A stretch of DNA of 64,000 nucleotides, taken from assembly GCF_019578655.1 (NCBI RefSeq), contig NC_063259.1:30987277-31051276 (forward strand), read 5' to 3'. Source of the stretch: Ricinus communis (lineage: Eukaryota; Streptophyta; Magnoliopsida; Malpighiales; Euphorbiaceae). A program made the position numbers and the translations under genes. The notes beneath the pieces are model-generated. The model saw nothing but the letters and a program-made list of their open reading frames with translations, had not been told where the DNA came from and did no database searches. Positions 50,101 to 61,235 of this stretch are shown here, in pieces; position 1 is the first letter of the stretch, and each line of letters opens with the position of its first letter.

Positions 50101-52219
50101 CTAATGCCTAAATCTTAACACCTATAATCCTGCCCCAAACAACTGATTTATGAATTAGTAATTCAGAATCTGTAAGACAGTTTAGGGTTTAGGGTTAACA
50201 TCAACAGCATTTGCTTTCCAAAATCAAGAGATCATATTAAACTTGAAGATGAACTGTGAAACTGAAATGTTGCTTCATTCTGATATAGAAGGTTAGTATT
50301 CCAATAGGAGGAAGATCACATAAATTACAGATACAATTATTACAAACCTGAGAGGAAACATTTCCTGCACACACACACAAACACAAGATTATCATTAATT
50401 AAATGCAAAGAACATCTGTTTTGTAACTTAATCTGGAAATAGGGTTTTTGAACCACAAACAGATATTGATATTACCATGATATTTTCTGTGGACAATAAC
50501 AAAGATTATCTCAAAAGTTAAGTCTTCGAATTCCTGGCCTCCCTGTATATATTAAATGGAAGAAGTATGGTAGAACAGATCAGGTATCTGTAGTTTTCAT
50601 ATGCATCATTCATAAAAATAAAAACCTGAAACTTGCCCATTACAGCTGGTATTGCAAAGAATTCATATAAGAGGAATCAGCTTAACTCCAACACAACTCA
50701 CAAGTATATTTGATGATTAATGACATAACAGCATCATCTCTTTTCAATATCTAAAGTTCATTATCGTCTATGAAATCCTAATTATCAACTCACTTGTGTT
50801 TAGATTAATCAAACCCCAGACTAAAAAAAGTAATCAGAAACAGCAGAAAACGACAAAATCTCGGCATAAACGTGCAGTCGCTTTTTTCATATGTCTCTCA
50901 AGGGATTAAGTAAGAAAGTTACGGAATGTGGAATAAGCACCTAAAGGAGGAGGACAAGAAAAGGTGGGCGTCCATTGCCTTTTAATGGAAAAAAGGCGTT
51001 TGAGAATGACATTTATGGCATAGTATAAGAACGTGTCATTCAGTGGTTGCCTTTAAGTACAGTAAAGAGAAAATGTGGCAAGTTTGGATTGTTCTTGTAA
51101 CCCAGTTAATGTCACTTCACCCCGGTTGTATTATTAGACTGGTGGTGGGAGAACCCACCAAGGGGACATCACCCTCAATGGCAAGCCAAAAGGGACTTAT
51201 TTAGCTCATGTCAAGACAACTCTTTTCCTAAGACAATTAAGAGGGAGCTTGATAGTATAAGCTTGGACGTCTAATGTCGATGCCATGCCGCCCAGTTGGA
51301 GGTGATAATGAGCTGGATGTGGGGTTCGAATTCGGGTCGGACGGAACACCTGTAATTTGTAATGTATGTGCTCAAATTGAGAGACTACGCATGTCCTGGA
51401 TACTAGTTGAGTTTTGTTTCTAATGGGGTCATCAAATTTTGACCTTAAAACTTTGATTAATACATTCTATAAACAATCAAAATGATCAATTTTGTCTAGC
51501 AGCATCACCTGCTTTAAGCCAAATGCGCCCCAGTTGCTGGACGTTCAATCTTAGAGAAAAACGATCGGAACTAGCTCACGGTTTAAAATGTGAACGTCAA
51601 ACTAATCAAACGATAATCAGTCATTTTGGCAATGACTACAGCTTTATATGTAGTTTCATGGTTTAGCGTTGAAGAGCAATGGGCTGGGATGGGATCTTTG
51701 AGGAAATGAGAAACTTTGCTCTAAAGTTAAGAGTATTCATAACTTCTGTGTGCGGCAACGTTTCTCGTTGTGACTTCAAATTTGACTTGACTGCATGCAT
51801 GCGCTTGATCTCCGACTTTATGCTCACAGGTAAAACTTTTAGCATGATGATAATAAGCTTCTGCAATATCTACTCCAGAAAGATCTTACCCCTGGCCCAC
51901 CAGCCAAACTAGTTTAACCATCTGAAACGGTCCTTACTATTTCTGAAATTGACAGATGGATAAAATCGAGTCCGGAGGAAAAAATAGTTCCGGGAAACAA
52001 AGCAGCACAAACCACAAAAGCCTGTGTTTTAACTAAATTCCATACTATAGAGCATAGCATATTGGTTCCAAAATTTTTAACTTGAAACTATTAACAGAGT
52101 TTATAGCACTCCGAGCCCAAAGTTCACATCCCTGGCCCAAGAAAAAAGAAATCCACAAAATTAGGAGATGCCCCTACCCAGTTTATAAACCCACAACTGC
52201 CATACTAAAAAGTCCTCGT
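47200..52219. other. AT-rich gene-poor region (right part)
   Basis: About 5 kb without a supportable gene, ending at the 3' side of BOBBER. Overlapping open stretches on both strands at 48465-48963 were examined and not accepted. A small telomere-like stretch lies at 50181-50196. No tRNA or miRNA precursor was recognised by eye. Confidence 0.45.
50181..50196 (+). repeat. Short TTTAGGG telomere-like repeat
   Basis: Two full TTTAGGG units plus a partial third, the canonical plant telomere unit, occur in an otherwise AT-rich context. Confidence 0.8.
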
Positions 52220-54617
52220 CTATGATATCTTGGCCCTTGAGAAATCCATCTCAGGATGCTGCAACAACATTACAGACTATCCAGTTAGCAATTGGAATAA
52301 GAAAAGAAAAGGCTAATCACATGCCGCATGAGCTCACCTCAGCCATGAACTTCTTCAAAATCTCCTGCTTCTGCATTTCATCACTGGTTGGGAGACCCAT
52401 AGACTTCTGTCTTTGATCAAACTGAAGAAGAAATATAAATTTGAAGAGTGGTTATTACTGAAATAAAAAGTTAGCAAAATAAACACAAAAATCGCTATGT
52501 CAATTAAAACAATTCATATAACAAAAAATCTCCATTATTCAAAGGTGGCAATTGCTGGAACAAAGAGACAAGAAAGTCATCAAATTTTACCATCATCTTT
52601 TCAACAGTCTGCCTTGTTTCAGGATCCAGGTCAGCTAGTTTGCTGTTTTCAGGTTCAACTTTCTGAGTATCAATTTCAGGATCTCCTTTCACCAAGCACT
52701 TCCACCATTCCAGTTGGTCGTGCTTCGTCAAAAGAACTGAGATCGTATTCTGGTCCTCTGAAGACAGTATAAAACGTAAGTCTACTTAATAAGCAACTAA
52801 ACTTATGCAATGACTCTTGGCAAGGCAACAAAGGGGGAAGAAGGCATCCAGACATCATAAGATCATTCAGCTGATCAGTTTTAACAGCCTTATTCATAAT
52901 ATAGTTCTCAGTCTTGGCTGAGGCTTCCAAGGATTGCTCAAAGCCATTCAATTATTTCTTTATATGTAGGTAGACAAATATATTTAACATGCTCAGTGCA
53001 TTTGTCAATTGTCACTTAACAACTAACATACCAATGCTCCAGTAGCAGTCATCAACCTTGATAGGCTTGTATAGTTCTCCCTGTGAGTATTTGAAAAAGC
53101 ATAATCAGGTAAAACTGAAAACAATATAAAAAAATATAGGTCTCAACACAAAGACAAGTTTACATGCTAACTCACTTCAATTATTGGAGGCTGACCCTTC
53201 AGTCCAACTTTTAGATGGTTTTTCTTTATGTCGCATACAACAAACCTTGATTTAGTTCCAGGAGGGACTGGAACTTGTATGTTGACCTCTTGCAGGGTCT
53301 GTGTCCAAGAATATTTCTCCAGATCAAGGCCATTACCTTTGTTTGGAACTGTAAGAATATTTGAGATAGATAAAATAGAAAAAGAAATTAGAACATATAG
53401 TGATGCATCTTTCCTCTAAAGTAAAGGGATTGATCAATCTACAATCGACCAATATCAACCATCCCGCTTCTAAATCTTAAATCAATTAAAGTCAACAGGA
53501 TGCACACGATCACTTAAAAAGGTGATTCAACATGTAAACCCTGGGAACAGTGCAAAAGTTGCATAAAACTAACACAGTAGGATGTATTTATGCATTTTAA
53601 GATCAAGCATGAAGCTATGTGACAAGGAAACAAAAAATGTATTTGCCTAATCTATCAATAGCCTATTATTTCAAAAGATATCTCTCACTTTCATTAACTA
53701 AAATAAAATCGAAGGAGGCGGAGCCCTCATTTCATATAGTTTGAAGCTTCATCCCCAGGGCCAGCAGGCAATTACAAATAATGTTAGAAAAACAAAATCA
53801 GGAAAACACAACTTCAAAGCAATCAGACAACAGTTCATTTTATTTACTTGTCGCATTTGCCGAGTAATAAGAAAAAATTAGCGCAAACCCTAGTCCTGAG
53901 GATCAAAAACAAGAAACACGTAGCATAAAACTTATTAACCAACCTAAAATGTAGCATAATATTTTCAACATCCTATCTTTTAGCATGCCGCATCCTAAAA
54001 TGTACAATACAAAACATAACCAAACAACAAAGCAAACATTTCACCTTTATAGAAACTCTAATAAGAAAAGGATAAAAGAAATCAATCAAGACAAACCCTA
54101 ATTCCATAAACAAAATTAAAATTAAAACTACACCATTCAAAACCATTCCAATTTCAGTATTAATAAAAGCAAGGAAACAATTGATACCTCTAGGACCGGT
54201 TTCCTCCTTCTCGATATTGATACCTCTAGGACCGGTTTCCTCCTTCTCGATCTCCGTAGGCTCCTGTTTGACTTCCCGCTCCTGTTTGACTTCCTTTTTC
54301 TCTTGTTTGACCTCAGCTTTCACTTCCTCTTTTACCTTCTTCAAAGCAGCAGCCTTATCTCTCTCTGCTTCAGCTGTCTTCCTCTTACTCTTCTCCTTTG
54401 CTGCCTTCACCACCGCCACGATCTCTTTCTCAGCCGAGTCTCTAGCCATAAAATCGCTTTCTGTCAACAAGAACTCGAACACTTTCTCCACAATCCCTAT
54501 TGGATTTTTCGGATCGAACGTCGCGTTAAACGGCAATGTTTTAGACGACGAGGAGGAAGGTGACGCGGCTGGCTTCATCTCGCGTTCCTCTTCTTGATAA
54601 TCTGAGATAATCGCCAT
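52220..54617 (-). CDS. BOB1: BOBBER-type NudC-domain co-chaperone
   Basis: This is a cytoplasmic small heat-shock-like NudC family protein; Arabidopsis BOBBER1 (At5g53400 as I recall) is needed for development and thermotolerance. Six exons join in phase: 54188-54617, 53176-53348, 53032-53080, 52591-52757, 52338-52421 and 52220-52258, giving 313 aa. The N-terminus ([14 protein letters not shown]) leads to a conserved N-domain and a long Lys/Glu coiled-coil (about 70-140). The CS/p23-like domain starts near 152 ([20 protein letters not shown]), contains [20 protein letters not shown] and [20 protein letters not shown], and the tail ends [13 protein letters not shown]. The start at 54617 was chosen over an upstream non-family extension. 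A 36-bp tandem duplication at the exon 1 end copies the splice donor, so two isoforms differing by 12 residues are possible. Confidence 0.94.
54181..54252 (-). repeat. 36-bp tandem duplication across exon 1 end of BOB1
   Basis: Two adjacent copies (54181-54216 and 54217-54252) are identical over 35 bases. Each contains the donor CCTAGAG|GTATCAAT, so there are GT donors after 54188 and after 54224. Both are in the same phase. The extra copy adds codons for [12 protein letters not shown]. Confidence 0.92.
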
Positions 54618-54719
54618 ACTGATTTGGATTTGACCGACTTGACTCGGGAAATGAAAAACAACAGATGGAAACCGAGGCCAAGAAGGCGTTAACAAAGGAA
54701 GCGACTTGGATTGCGGCTT

Positions 54720-55769
54720 ATATAGGCAAAGCAGACAATGCGAACAAGACTGCTATAGTATAGAGTATTCCAGAATCTTTGTTAAAAAACACCCCTGTTA
54801 TTATTTCTTTATAAATGAAGAATTCCAAACTGTAGATTTTAAGGGCCCATCACAGCCATCAGGCCGGAAGTGCTGGTTTGAGTAGAATTTCCCGTATTTT
54901 ATAAGAGCCCATAATCTTGTGCTGAACAATAGGTCCAGCCCCAACTCCGAAGGCAGTTTAAATTCTTAATGATTTGAGAAGGCCATCGTAAGATCAACAG
55001 TTGGTTAGCGACGGGTACCGCTTAACAAAGTTATTCGTCGCCACATATTCGTATTGTTAATTTTATGCGACAGTTCTTTACATAGTTGATAAATTAAATG
55101 TATATTTACTTTGTCGCTTATTGTACATGGAGAAAAATCTTGCTGATTTTTTAGGTTAATTGCAGAACGACGATGATCTTCATTGTCACCAAAGAGATAC
55201 TTGACGTCTAACTTCTGTACTAATTTTGCAACTTATTTAGGTAATAAATGTCGTAGTTTATCATCTTTTTTTCCATATCCAGACAAGTAGGGCAATGGCT
55301 ATTTCATCTTCACTTATGTTTGCAACACTACTTTTTTGTCACAATATTTTTGCAACAGCTTCAAGTCTTGATTTTTCAACAGAGCATCTGAAAGATTTTC
55401 TCTCTGCCAACAAATAAACCAATTTGCAAAAGAACGTCGCTGGTTCAACTCATAATTGTCGTGCCTGATTAAATATTCCCATGGCAGTATTTTCGCTGCT
55501 TATATCATTCTTGACGTCTTGATTTACAATTTTTCTTGTAACAAATTCTGACTGCTTTTGAACATTATGTCCTGAATTTACTGAGACTTGTTTACGCTTA
55601 TTTTATTATTACTCGAAGGCATGAAAGTAGCTCCGTATCTGGTATAGTAAAAGATATTACTTTCTATTGATATATATCATAAGAATAGATCATACATGTA
55701 TATAGGAATTTCAGCATCATGCCTTATTCTTATTTGTAGAAACATCATCCAGCTTCATAGTCTTCCAGT
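54720..55769. other. Intergenic region between BOB1 and LTP genes
   Basis: This contains the BOB1 promoter and the LTP 3' flank. No open frame, repeat or RNA gene is supported. Confidence 0.5.
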
Positions 55770-56280
55770 TTAAGCTGTTGGAACAATATAACCTGAAACA
55801 ATACCACCAGCATTAGCTTGCGTATCTTTGCCAGAATTAAATAACACATAACAGTAGCGGATAGAAATTGCAGGATTATATATATTTATTAATCTATCAA
55901 GAGGATATCCTTGTACATTTAGCACCAAAGAATGAAGAAAACTCGATACACTTACTTCCACATTTGGTTCCTGCCGAAATCTTTTTGCCACAGGATCGAG
56001 CCACATACACCATCTTGTCCATGTCGATCATATCTTCAATCTCCTTTGTAATAAGATCACAAACACAGGCCACATCAACATTCTTCACCACGGCACAACA
56101 ACTAGGTGATGGTGAAAACTTTGGTCCTGTTTTTATTACAAATCTCTGGCATTTAGATACAAGATCGGTAAGATCAGTGTTACAGCTTTGAGCAGCAGCA
56201 ATTTGGCCGGAAATTGACATTCCAACTGCAATCCATATAGCCAAAATAAAGCAAAGGAACCTGCAACTATAAACTGCCAT
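55770..56280 (-). CDS. Non-specific lipid-transfer protein (8-Cys, DIR1-like spacing)
   Basis: This is a small secreted lipid-binding protein of the LTP/2S albumin fold. Two exons, 55956-56280 and 55770-55792, join in phase to 115 aa. Residues 1-31 form a signal peptide (hydrophobic core FLCFILAIWIAVGM). The mature part has all eight cysteines, at 33, 44, 61, 62, 72, 74, 97 and 107, spaced C-x10-C-x16-CC-x9-C-x-C-x22-C-x9-C. This is close to the type IV/DIR1 group. The intron sits just after the last cysteine, as is common in plant LTPs, and the protein ends SYIVPTA. Reading past the exon 1 donor would give a longer tail with further cysteines, but that breaks the family pattern. The lipid ligand is unknown. 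No TATA box was confidently placed. Confidence 0.88.
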
Positions 56281-56791
56281 GTTTATTTATTTTCTCTGAA
56301 AAATGGATGCTAGTTTATGGTAAGAGCATATGGCCTCTGAGGTTCATATAGTGATTGAAAGTGGCAAAGTGAGGGACTGGAGTTGGCAGCCAGTAATCTT
56401 CGAATTATTGGAAATGTCGATAGATATTAAGAGAATTGGTTAGTGTGATGTTGATTGGTTGGTATTAGGGGTCGATCAACATAGGTGTACGCGGAGATTG
56501 TTGGGACTTTTTACTTGTTTTTAGCAATGTTGATGGAGATAATATTTCATGTCAGCCTCGCATGAAATCTGCACTGATCATTGCCATCTGCGGAATTCTC
56601 TCTGGGTTGTTCTTGTTGGAGGGACATGGGTTGGGCTACTTCCTTTTGCAGCCTACAGCCCAAAAGGGTCTTAAGAAGTTAGGCATCCTCCTGAGTGTTT
56701 TTGGTAAACCTAAAAAAGCACCATACTGTTTCGCACACCAGAGCTGTGGCGCAACCATATGCTCTCATCATATGGACATTTATTGTTAAGC

Positions 56792-56960
56792 TTAAATCAT
56801 TAAGCTGAGAATTGGAATCCATGTACAAATATGGGCCACCTCCATCGGAGGGGCATACAGCCAATTATCAAAAGACAAAAATAAGCTACTGCTTTTACAA
56901 ATCCAGCGGGCAGCTTCGTTATCACTCCTACGGACCCAAATAACATACATAAATAAGTTT
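56792..56960 (-). pseudogene. Decayed RNase H-like fragment (retroelement-derived)
   Basis: On the minus strand a short frame reads VIWVRRSDNEAARWICKSSS and later NWLYAPPMEVAHI before a stop at 56792. The pattern 'WVRR..NEAA' followed by a Trp and a Pro-Pro resembles the end of plant RNase H-fold (RVT_3) domains from non-LTR elements. The frame is closed upstream by a stop. The family call is from memory of the motif. Confidence 0.35.
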
Positions 56961-57074
56961 CTCTAAGGCATGGAGTTCAAGTGTTGGAAAGCAACTCCTA
57001 ACATAGTGACACAGGAGTATTCACACAAAAGCATTCATGTCATCAAAATAGTTCTTATCTTATCCTCTAGGTGC

Positions 57075-57120
57075 TCATATGGCCATATGCTTCTCCACAT
57101 ATGACACCATAAGATTAAAG
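57075..57120 (+). promoter_or_regulatory. Promoter-like module copy A (CATATG-rich)
   Basis: GGCCATATGCTTCTCC followed by ACATATGACACCATAAG has two further relatives in this cluster, at about 58028 and 59766. It lies about 170 bases upstream of BURP copy 1. CATATG-type E-boxes could be MYC sites (inference). Confidence 0.3.
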
Positions 57121-57184
57121 CGGTAGTATGACCCAGTGGCTGGATATGTATGCAACTTTCATGAATCAATGGCTTCGACTCTTT

Positions 57185-57192
57185 TATATAAG
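57185..57192 (+). promoter_or_regulatory. TATA box of BURP copy 1
   Basis: TATATAAG lies 77 bases upstream of the ATG at 57269, a normal spacing for a short 5' UTR. Confidence 0.45.
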
Positions 57193-57268
57193 AGTGTGTA
57201 TCCTAAGCCAACGCCATTACTGAGTCCGATATATTTACAGAGATTCCAATCAATAAATTTCTTTTGAA

Positions 57269-57938
57269 ATGGAGTTTCAATTCCTTCCCATCTTCAGCAT
57301 ACTTTGTGTAAGCATTAAGTTATAAAGTTATTATTAAAACAGTATCCTCAACTCGACAAATGACACTTTCAGTTTCATTAATTTTTTGGCAAGTTGTAGT
57401 AACAAGAAGTGATGCTTCTCTACTTGCCGAGGAGTATTGGCAATCGGTGTTACCAAACACTCCTATGCCAAAAGCTTTGCAAGAAATTTTGGGACCAGCT
57501 GGTTAGTTCAACACACGAACTCTGCTGCGTTGTTTCATTTTTGCCATCATTAGTTCATTTTGTGTATTACAATCTATTAAAAACTAGCCTTTTTATTTTG
57601 TTGAGCATAAACTGCTTACAATAATAGATTTTTCTTTTTTAATTTTAAGAACTCTCGGTGATCATCATCATTTGCAATTGAAAGCAAATACAGAAAATAA
57701 AAGCATTTCTCCAGATATTGGGGACTGGGTTCCTGTACTAAGATTTTACAGACCTCAGCCAAACACTGATTACCTTGTAGCAAAGTTTAAGCCACTGAAT
57801 CGTAGGGCACTTTTATTTCAGCCACTAAATGGGCTGCCTAATTACAACTCCTCTGCAGAAACGACTAGGAAATCAATGAGTTTATATTCTCCTAGCGTTG
57901 TAATAAAGCATCGCACTGGGTTGCTAGGAAAAGGTTAA
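57269..57938 (+). pseudogene. BURP-family gene fragment, copy 1 (no BURP domain)
   Basis: Exon 1 (57269-57307) encodes a signal-peptide start, MEFQFLPIFSILC, and ends in a good GTAAGC donor. Exon 2 (57393-57501) gives SDASLLAEEYWQSVLPNTP followed by MPKALQEIL, the hallmark segment of RD22/USP-like BURP proteins. Exon 3 (57685-57938) continues SISPDIGDWVPVLRFY and then ends at TAA with no BURP domain. The exon 2 acceptor is AA where copy 2 has AG, so normal splicing is probably lost; the next AG would give an immediate stop. No BURP sequence follows within several kb. It is most likely a truncated pseudogene, but its intact TATA box means a short transcript is possible. Confidence 0.7.
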
Positions 57939-58027
57939 CATCAGTTTGTCAGTGTAATTTTGGTAGCCTTTCCCCCACTCACCGACACACAAAAATCATT
58001 GAGTGTTCGTCGTTAGCTGCTCGTCTA

Positions 58028-58070
58028 GTCATATGCTTTATCCGCATATTATATCATAACAATAATGCAG
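58028..58070 (+). promoter_or_regulatory. Promoter-like module copy B
   Basis: TCTAGTCATATGCTTTATCC and the following GCATATTATATCATAAC resemble copies A and C. It lies just past BURP copy 1 with no intact gene after it. Confidence 0.25.
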
Positions 58071-59639
58071 CAGTTTGAGTCAAGTCTCAGCATATGTAAT
58101 TTGTCACTATATGTGCAGCTACTGGCGTACTTGAAACTAAATGGGTCAATTTCATACAACCACATGGGTTTTAAACCCGTAACTTTTATTTACACTAGAT
58201 ACGTAAAATTACTAAAAACAATAAATAATTAACACCCAGCAAAAATTGAAATTTTCTAATCATTACCCAAAATGCTTCCCTCAAGTTTTTCTTATATAAA
58301 CAACAAAGTTCTCGCACAAAGTTAAAACTCCCAAAACAATATCTCACAAAAGAAATGAACTTTCTCACCTCAATTGCATAAAATACATAAATTCTAGTTA
58401 TGTTCATATCATTAAAAACTCAAAAACTCATTTCTTCAATAACTCACCGACTTAAGGTTGGTCACAACGCTAAAAGAAAAAATATTAAAATCTATTGTTT
58501 TTGTTTTCCGGAACATAATTTATCATATTTCACCTAAAAGTGGGCTTTTAATAAATTATTATCAAAAGAAGAAGATAAAAATTCAAAACCAGAAATTTTG
58601 ACCCTTATGTTTTAGTTTCCAAAGTTTTAACTAAACATACTGAATTAAAATAGAAAAATAAATTAATATAGTTTACTGCTAAACCAGTCATTTATATTTC
58701 AGTTGATTGAAAAAAATTAAATAATCTAAAGAAATAAAAAGTATTAAAAAATTGATTAATTAGTCATTAGGAGGATCTAAAAATATAACATTAAATAGAC
58801 ACATCCAATTACTTAACTGAACCGATGAACTTTTAAGATTGGAAGTCAAAATATAACAAAAAAACTAGTATCATTAATTAATTTTGATTGTATTGTGTAA
58901 TAATATTGGTTTAATTATTTTAAGCCAATTACTATTTATCTCTTGATTTTTATTTTAATATATGAGTTGTCCTTACGTCATTTTTATTATATTAAATTCT
59001 CTTTATTCTTTTTCAAAACTAGCTACTAATCCCTGCATATTCAAAAGTAATGCGGTGAAAAGACTAAATTACAACTTAATCTTTAAGTTTTTATCAAATA
59101 TAAAATTCAACTAAAATTAATTCTTTATCATATTAGAAAAAAAATTATCAATTTTAATTTAAGTAATAATTAGTTTTGCAGTAAATTAGTTTTAGTGTAT
59201 AATAAAATTAATTAATTATGATTTTTTAGTATGATTTAATTTTAAAAATTTAAATATTTTAAAAATATCTATATTTAAAATAATATTATCAAACTAGCAT
59301 ATAATTAAAATTAAATTATTAAAATATAATACATAGTTATGGTTTGAAATATTTATTATATTATTATTTTAATAAATTTTAGAATCAAACTATGCTAAAA
59401 ATAAAAAAATTTATTTAGATTAATAAAAAAATTAATTTTAAATGATTTTAATATTTATAAAAAAGTTTAAGAATTAAATTATAATTTTATTTTTAATTTA
59501 ATTATTTTGACTATATTAACTTTGGATGGAAGTGATTAACAAAGAATTTATAAAAAATAAAAGAGATTTAGTATAATACAATGGCATTGGAGTAATTTAC
59601 ATAATAGAGTGAAAATTAGAGATGAAAAGTAATTACCCC

Positions 59640-59890
59640 GGTTATTTTTCTTCATTACCCGTATTTGGCAATGACGCAACACATTCACGTCATGATAACG
59701 TGTTTTGTGTCTTTTTCAGTCAATCGTCATCTAAATAATTGGATTCTTATCGTTTAGCCCGTGATCTAGCCATTTGCTTTTCCATAAATCACATCATTAC
59801 GTGTCACATTCCTGAACCAATAGGATGCGTGAATTTTGTCATTGGTAAAAAGTATAAAAATGCCTTTGGTTTTTATATTCCTCGTCCTGT
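59640..59890 (+). promoter_or_regulatory. Orphan promoter-like patch with ABRE-type ACGT motifs
   Basis: This less AT-rich patch holds TCACGTCA (59685), AACGTGT (59697), module copy C (TCTAGCCATTTGCTTTTCC, ~59765), ACGTGTC (59799) and a TATA-like GTATAAAAATG near 59850. The order resembles an ABA/stress promoter. No gene follows it, so it may be the relic of a lost BURP gene. Confidence 0.35.
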
Positions 59891-60333
59891 CAGCGTTCTA
59901 AAATCACGCTTATATTAAATGAATGGGGAATCACTTTTTCTTTTTTATTTAATTTACATCATAACTCTTATAAAATTTTCTTTCGGGTTAGTCTTTTTTT
60001 ATGAAGTGTACATTTCTATAGTTATGTAGTAAAAATATATTTGAGATGGTGGAATATAATCTAACTCAATAACTTGTACTCACACTCTACTTACAAATTA
60101 GCGTGATAAAAAAGACGAAAATGTTGCTACCATTTCATATGAGAAAAGAAATGGCTACTTTCTTTGTAAATTATGATTTATAGATACTAATTGTGAAAAA
60201 ATAAAAGTGAATTTCTCTCTCTCATGTGATATAGGCATAATTTTAAAATATTTAGAATTGTTATTATTCGCATTCTCAAAATAATGAGACATTTACACTT
60301 AATGGTATTTTGGACACTGTTAGTATTATGGGT

Positions 60334-60453
60334 TAATTAGACATTTTTTAAAAGTTAATGGTTTTAATTGAACCAAAAATTAGGATGAGAACTAAATTAG
60401 ACATTTTATAAAAGTTAATGTGTTTAATTGAGCCAAAAAAATTATTAGAACTT
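60334..60453. repeat. 60-bp tandem duplication
   Basis: Two units share AATTAGACATTTT, AAAAGTTAATG and TTTAATTGA.CCAAAAA. A related degenerate stretch (AACTTAATTGAAC) follows. Confidence 0.75.
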
Positions 60454-60774
60454 AATTGAACTTTTCTAATAAGTTCAAGGACATTTTTGTACCTTTTGTC
60501 CTTTTCATATAATGATACATTTTTTACTATATAAAATTTGGGCAGTATCAAATTGATCCGGATCAAAAAGATAAAAATATAATTTTTTAAAATTTTTTAT
60601 GGATTTATATAAAATAGTACACATGCAAGATCTTTACTGCTCTTAATGAATTTTGAACTTAAGATTAGAATTTTATTATATAATTTGAAATTTGAAAAGA
60701 AAGTCATAGTCTCTTTCTTAGTTGATGCTATTATGAGATTTATAATATTCGTTCATTTAATAAAGTGAATCTTT

Positions 60775-60875
60775 GTCTTCCTTGCCTCTTTCTCTATTAT
60801 TCTCTTTCAATCTTTTTATCTTTCTCGACATCTCTTTCTTCCTTTCTCTTTCTCTCTTTCTCAATTTCTTTCAGC
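60775..60875. repeat. CT-rich low-complexity tract
   Basis: A run of CTTT and CTCTTT type units lies in AT-rich DNA. Confidence 0.7.
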
Positions 60876-60944
60876 CTCTTTTTATTTTAGAAATAATGGC
60901 ATCAAACTCAATAAAAAGGAGCAAATAAATGAAATTTTATGTTA

Positions 60945-61235
60945 TTTTTAAAGGTGTAACAGATCATTAACTACATCAACATCTTCATGGTTCATAAAGT
61001 CATTTGAATCTTCAGCGAAATTATTTTTTATTTTATATTTTCATAATCGAAAACACGCGCATCTTCTCTTACATTGCCATTACTTTCATCTTCTTCTCAT
61101 TTTTTATTGTTTATTGCATCTAGATTACCATGACTTCTATCACCACATTCTATTAAACGGTCGTCTTCACTAAACCCAAATAGTTCCTCCAAAGATTGAT
61201 TTATATGTCGGTTATACACATAAATCATCCATTAA
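60945..61235 (-). pseudogene. Decayed coding remnant of unknown family
   Basis: On the minus strand a frame reads HINQSLEELFGFSEDDRLIE and later ESNGNVREDARVFDYENIK, interrupted by a stop. After a frame change it continues DSNDFMNHEDVDVVNDLLHL. The acidic, protein-like composition across more than one frame suggests a broken gene or transposon-encoded protein. I do not recognise the family. Confidence 0.3.

Noticed and set aside
51250..51340. GTTCGAATTC resembling a tRNA T-loop / B-box
   Set aside because: The flanking bases do not pair as a T-stem and no acceptor stem or A-box at correct spacing was found.
56562..56789. 75-codon plus-strand frame with a signal-like start and four C-terminal cysteines
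   Set aside because: It overlaps sequence that reads as decayed retroelement DNA on the other strand. The cysteine pattern fits no known peptide class.
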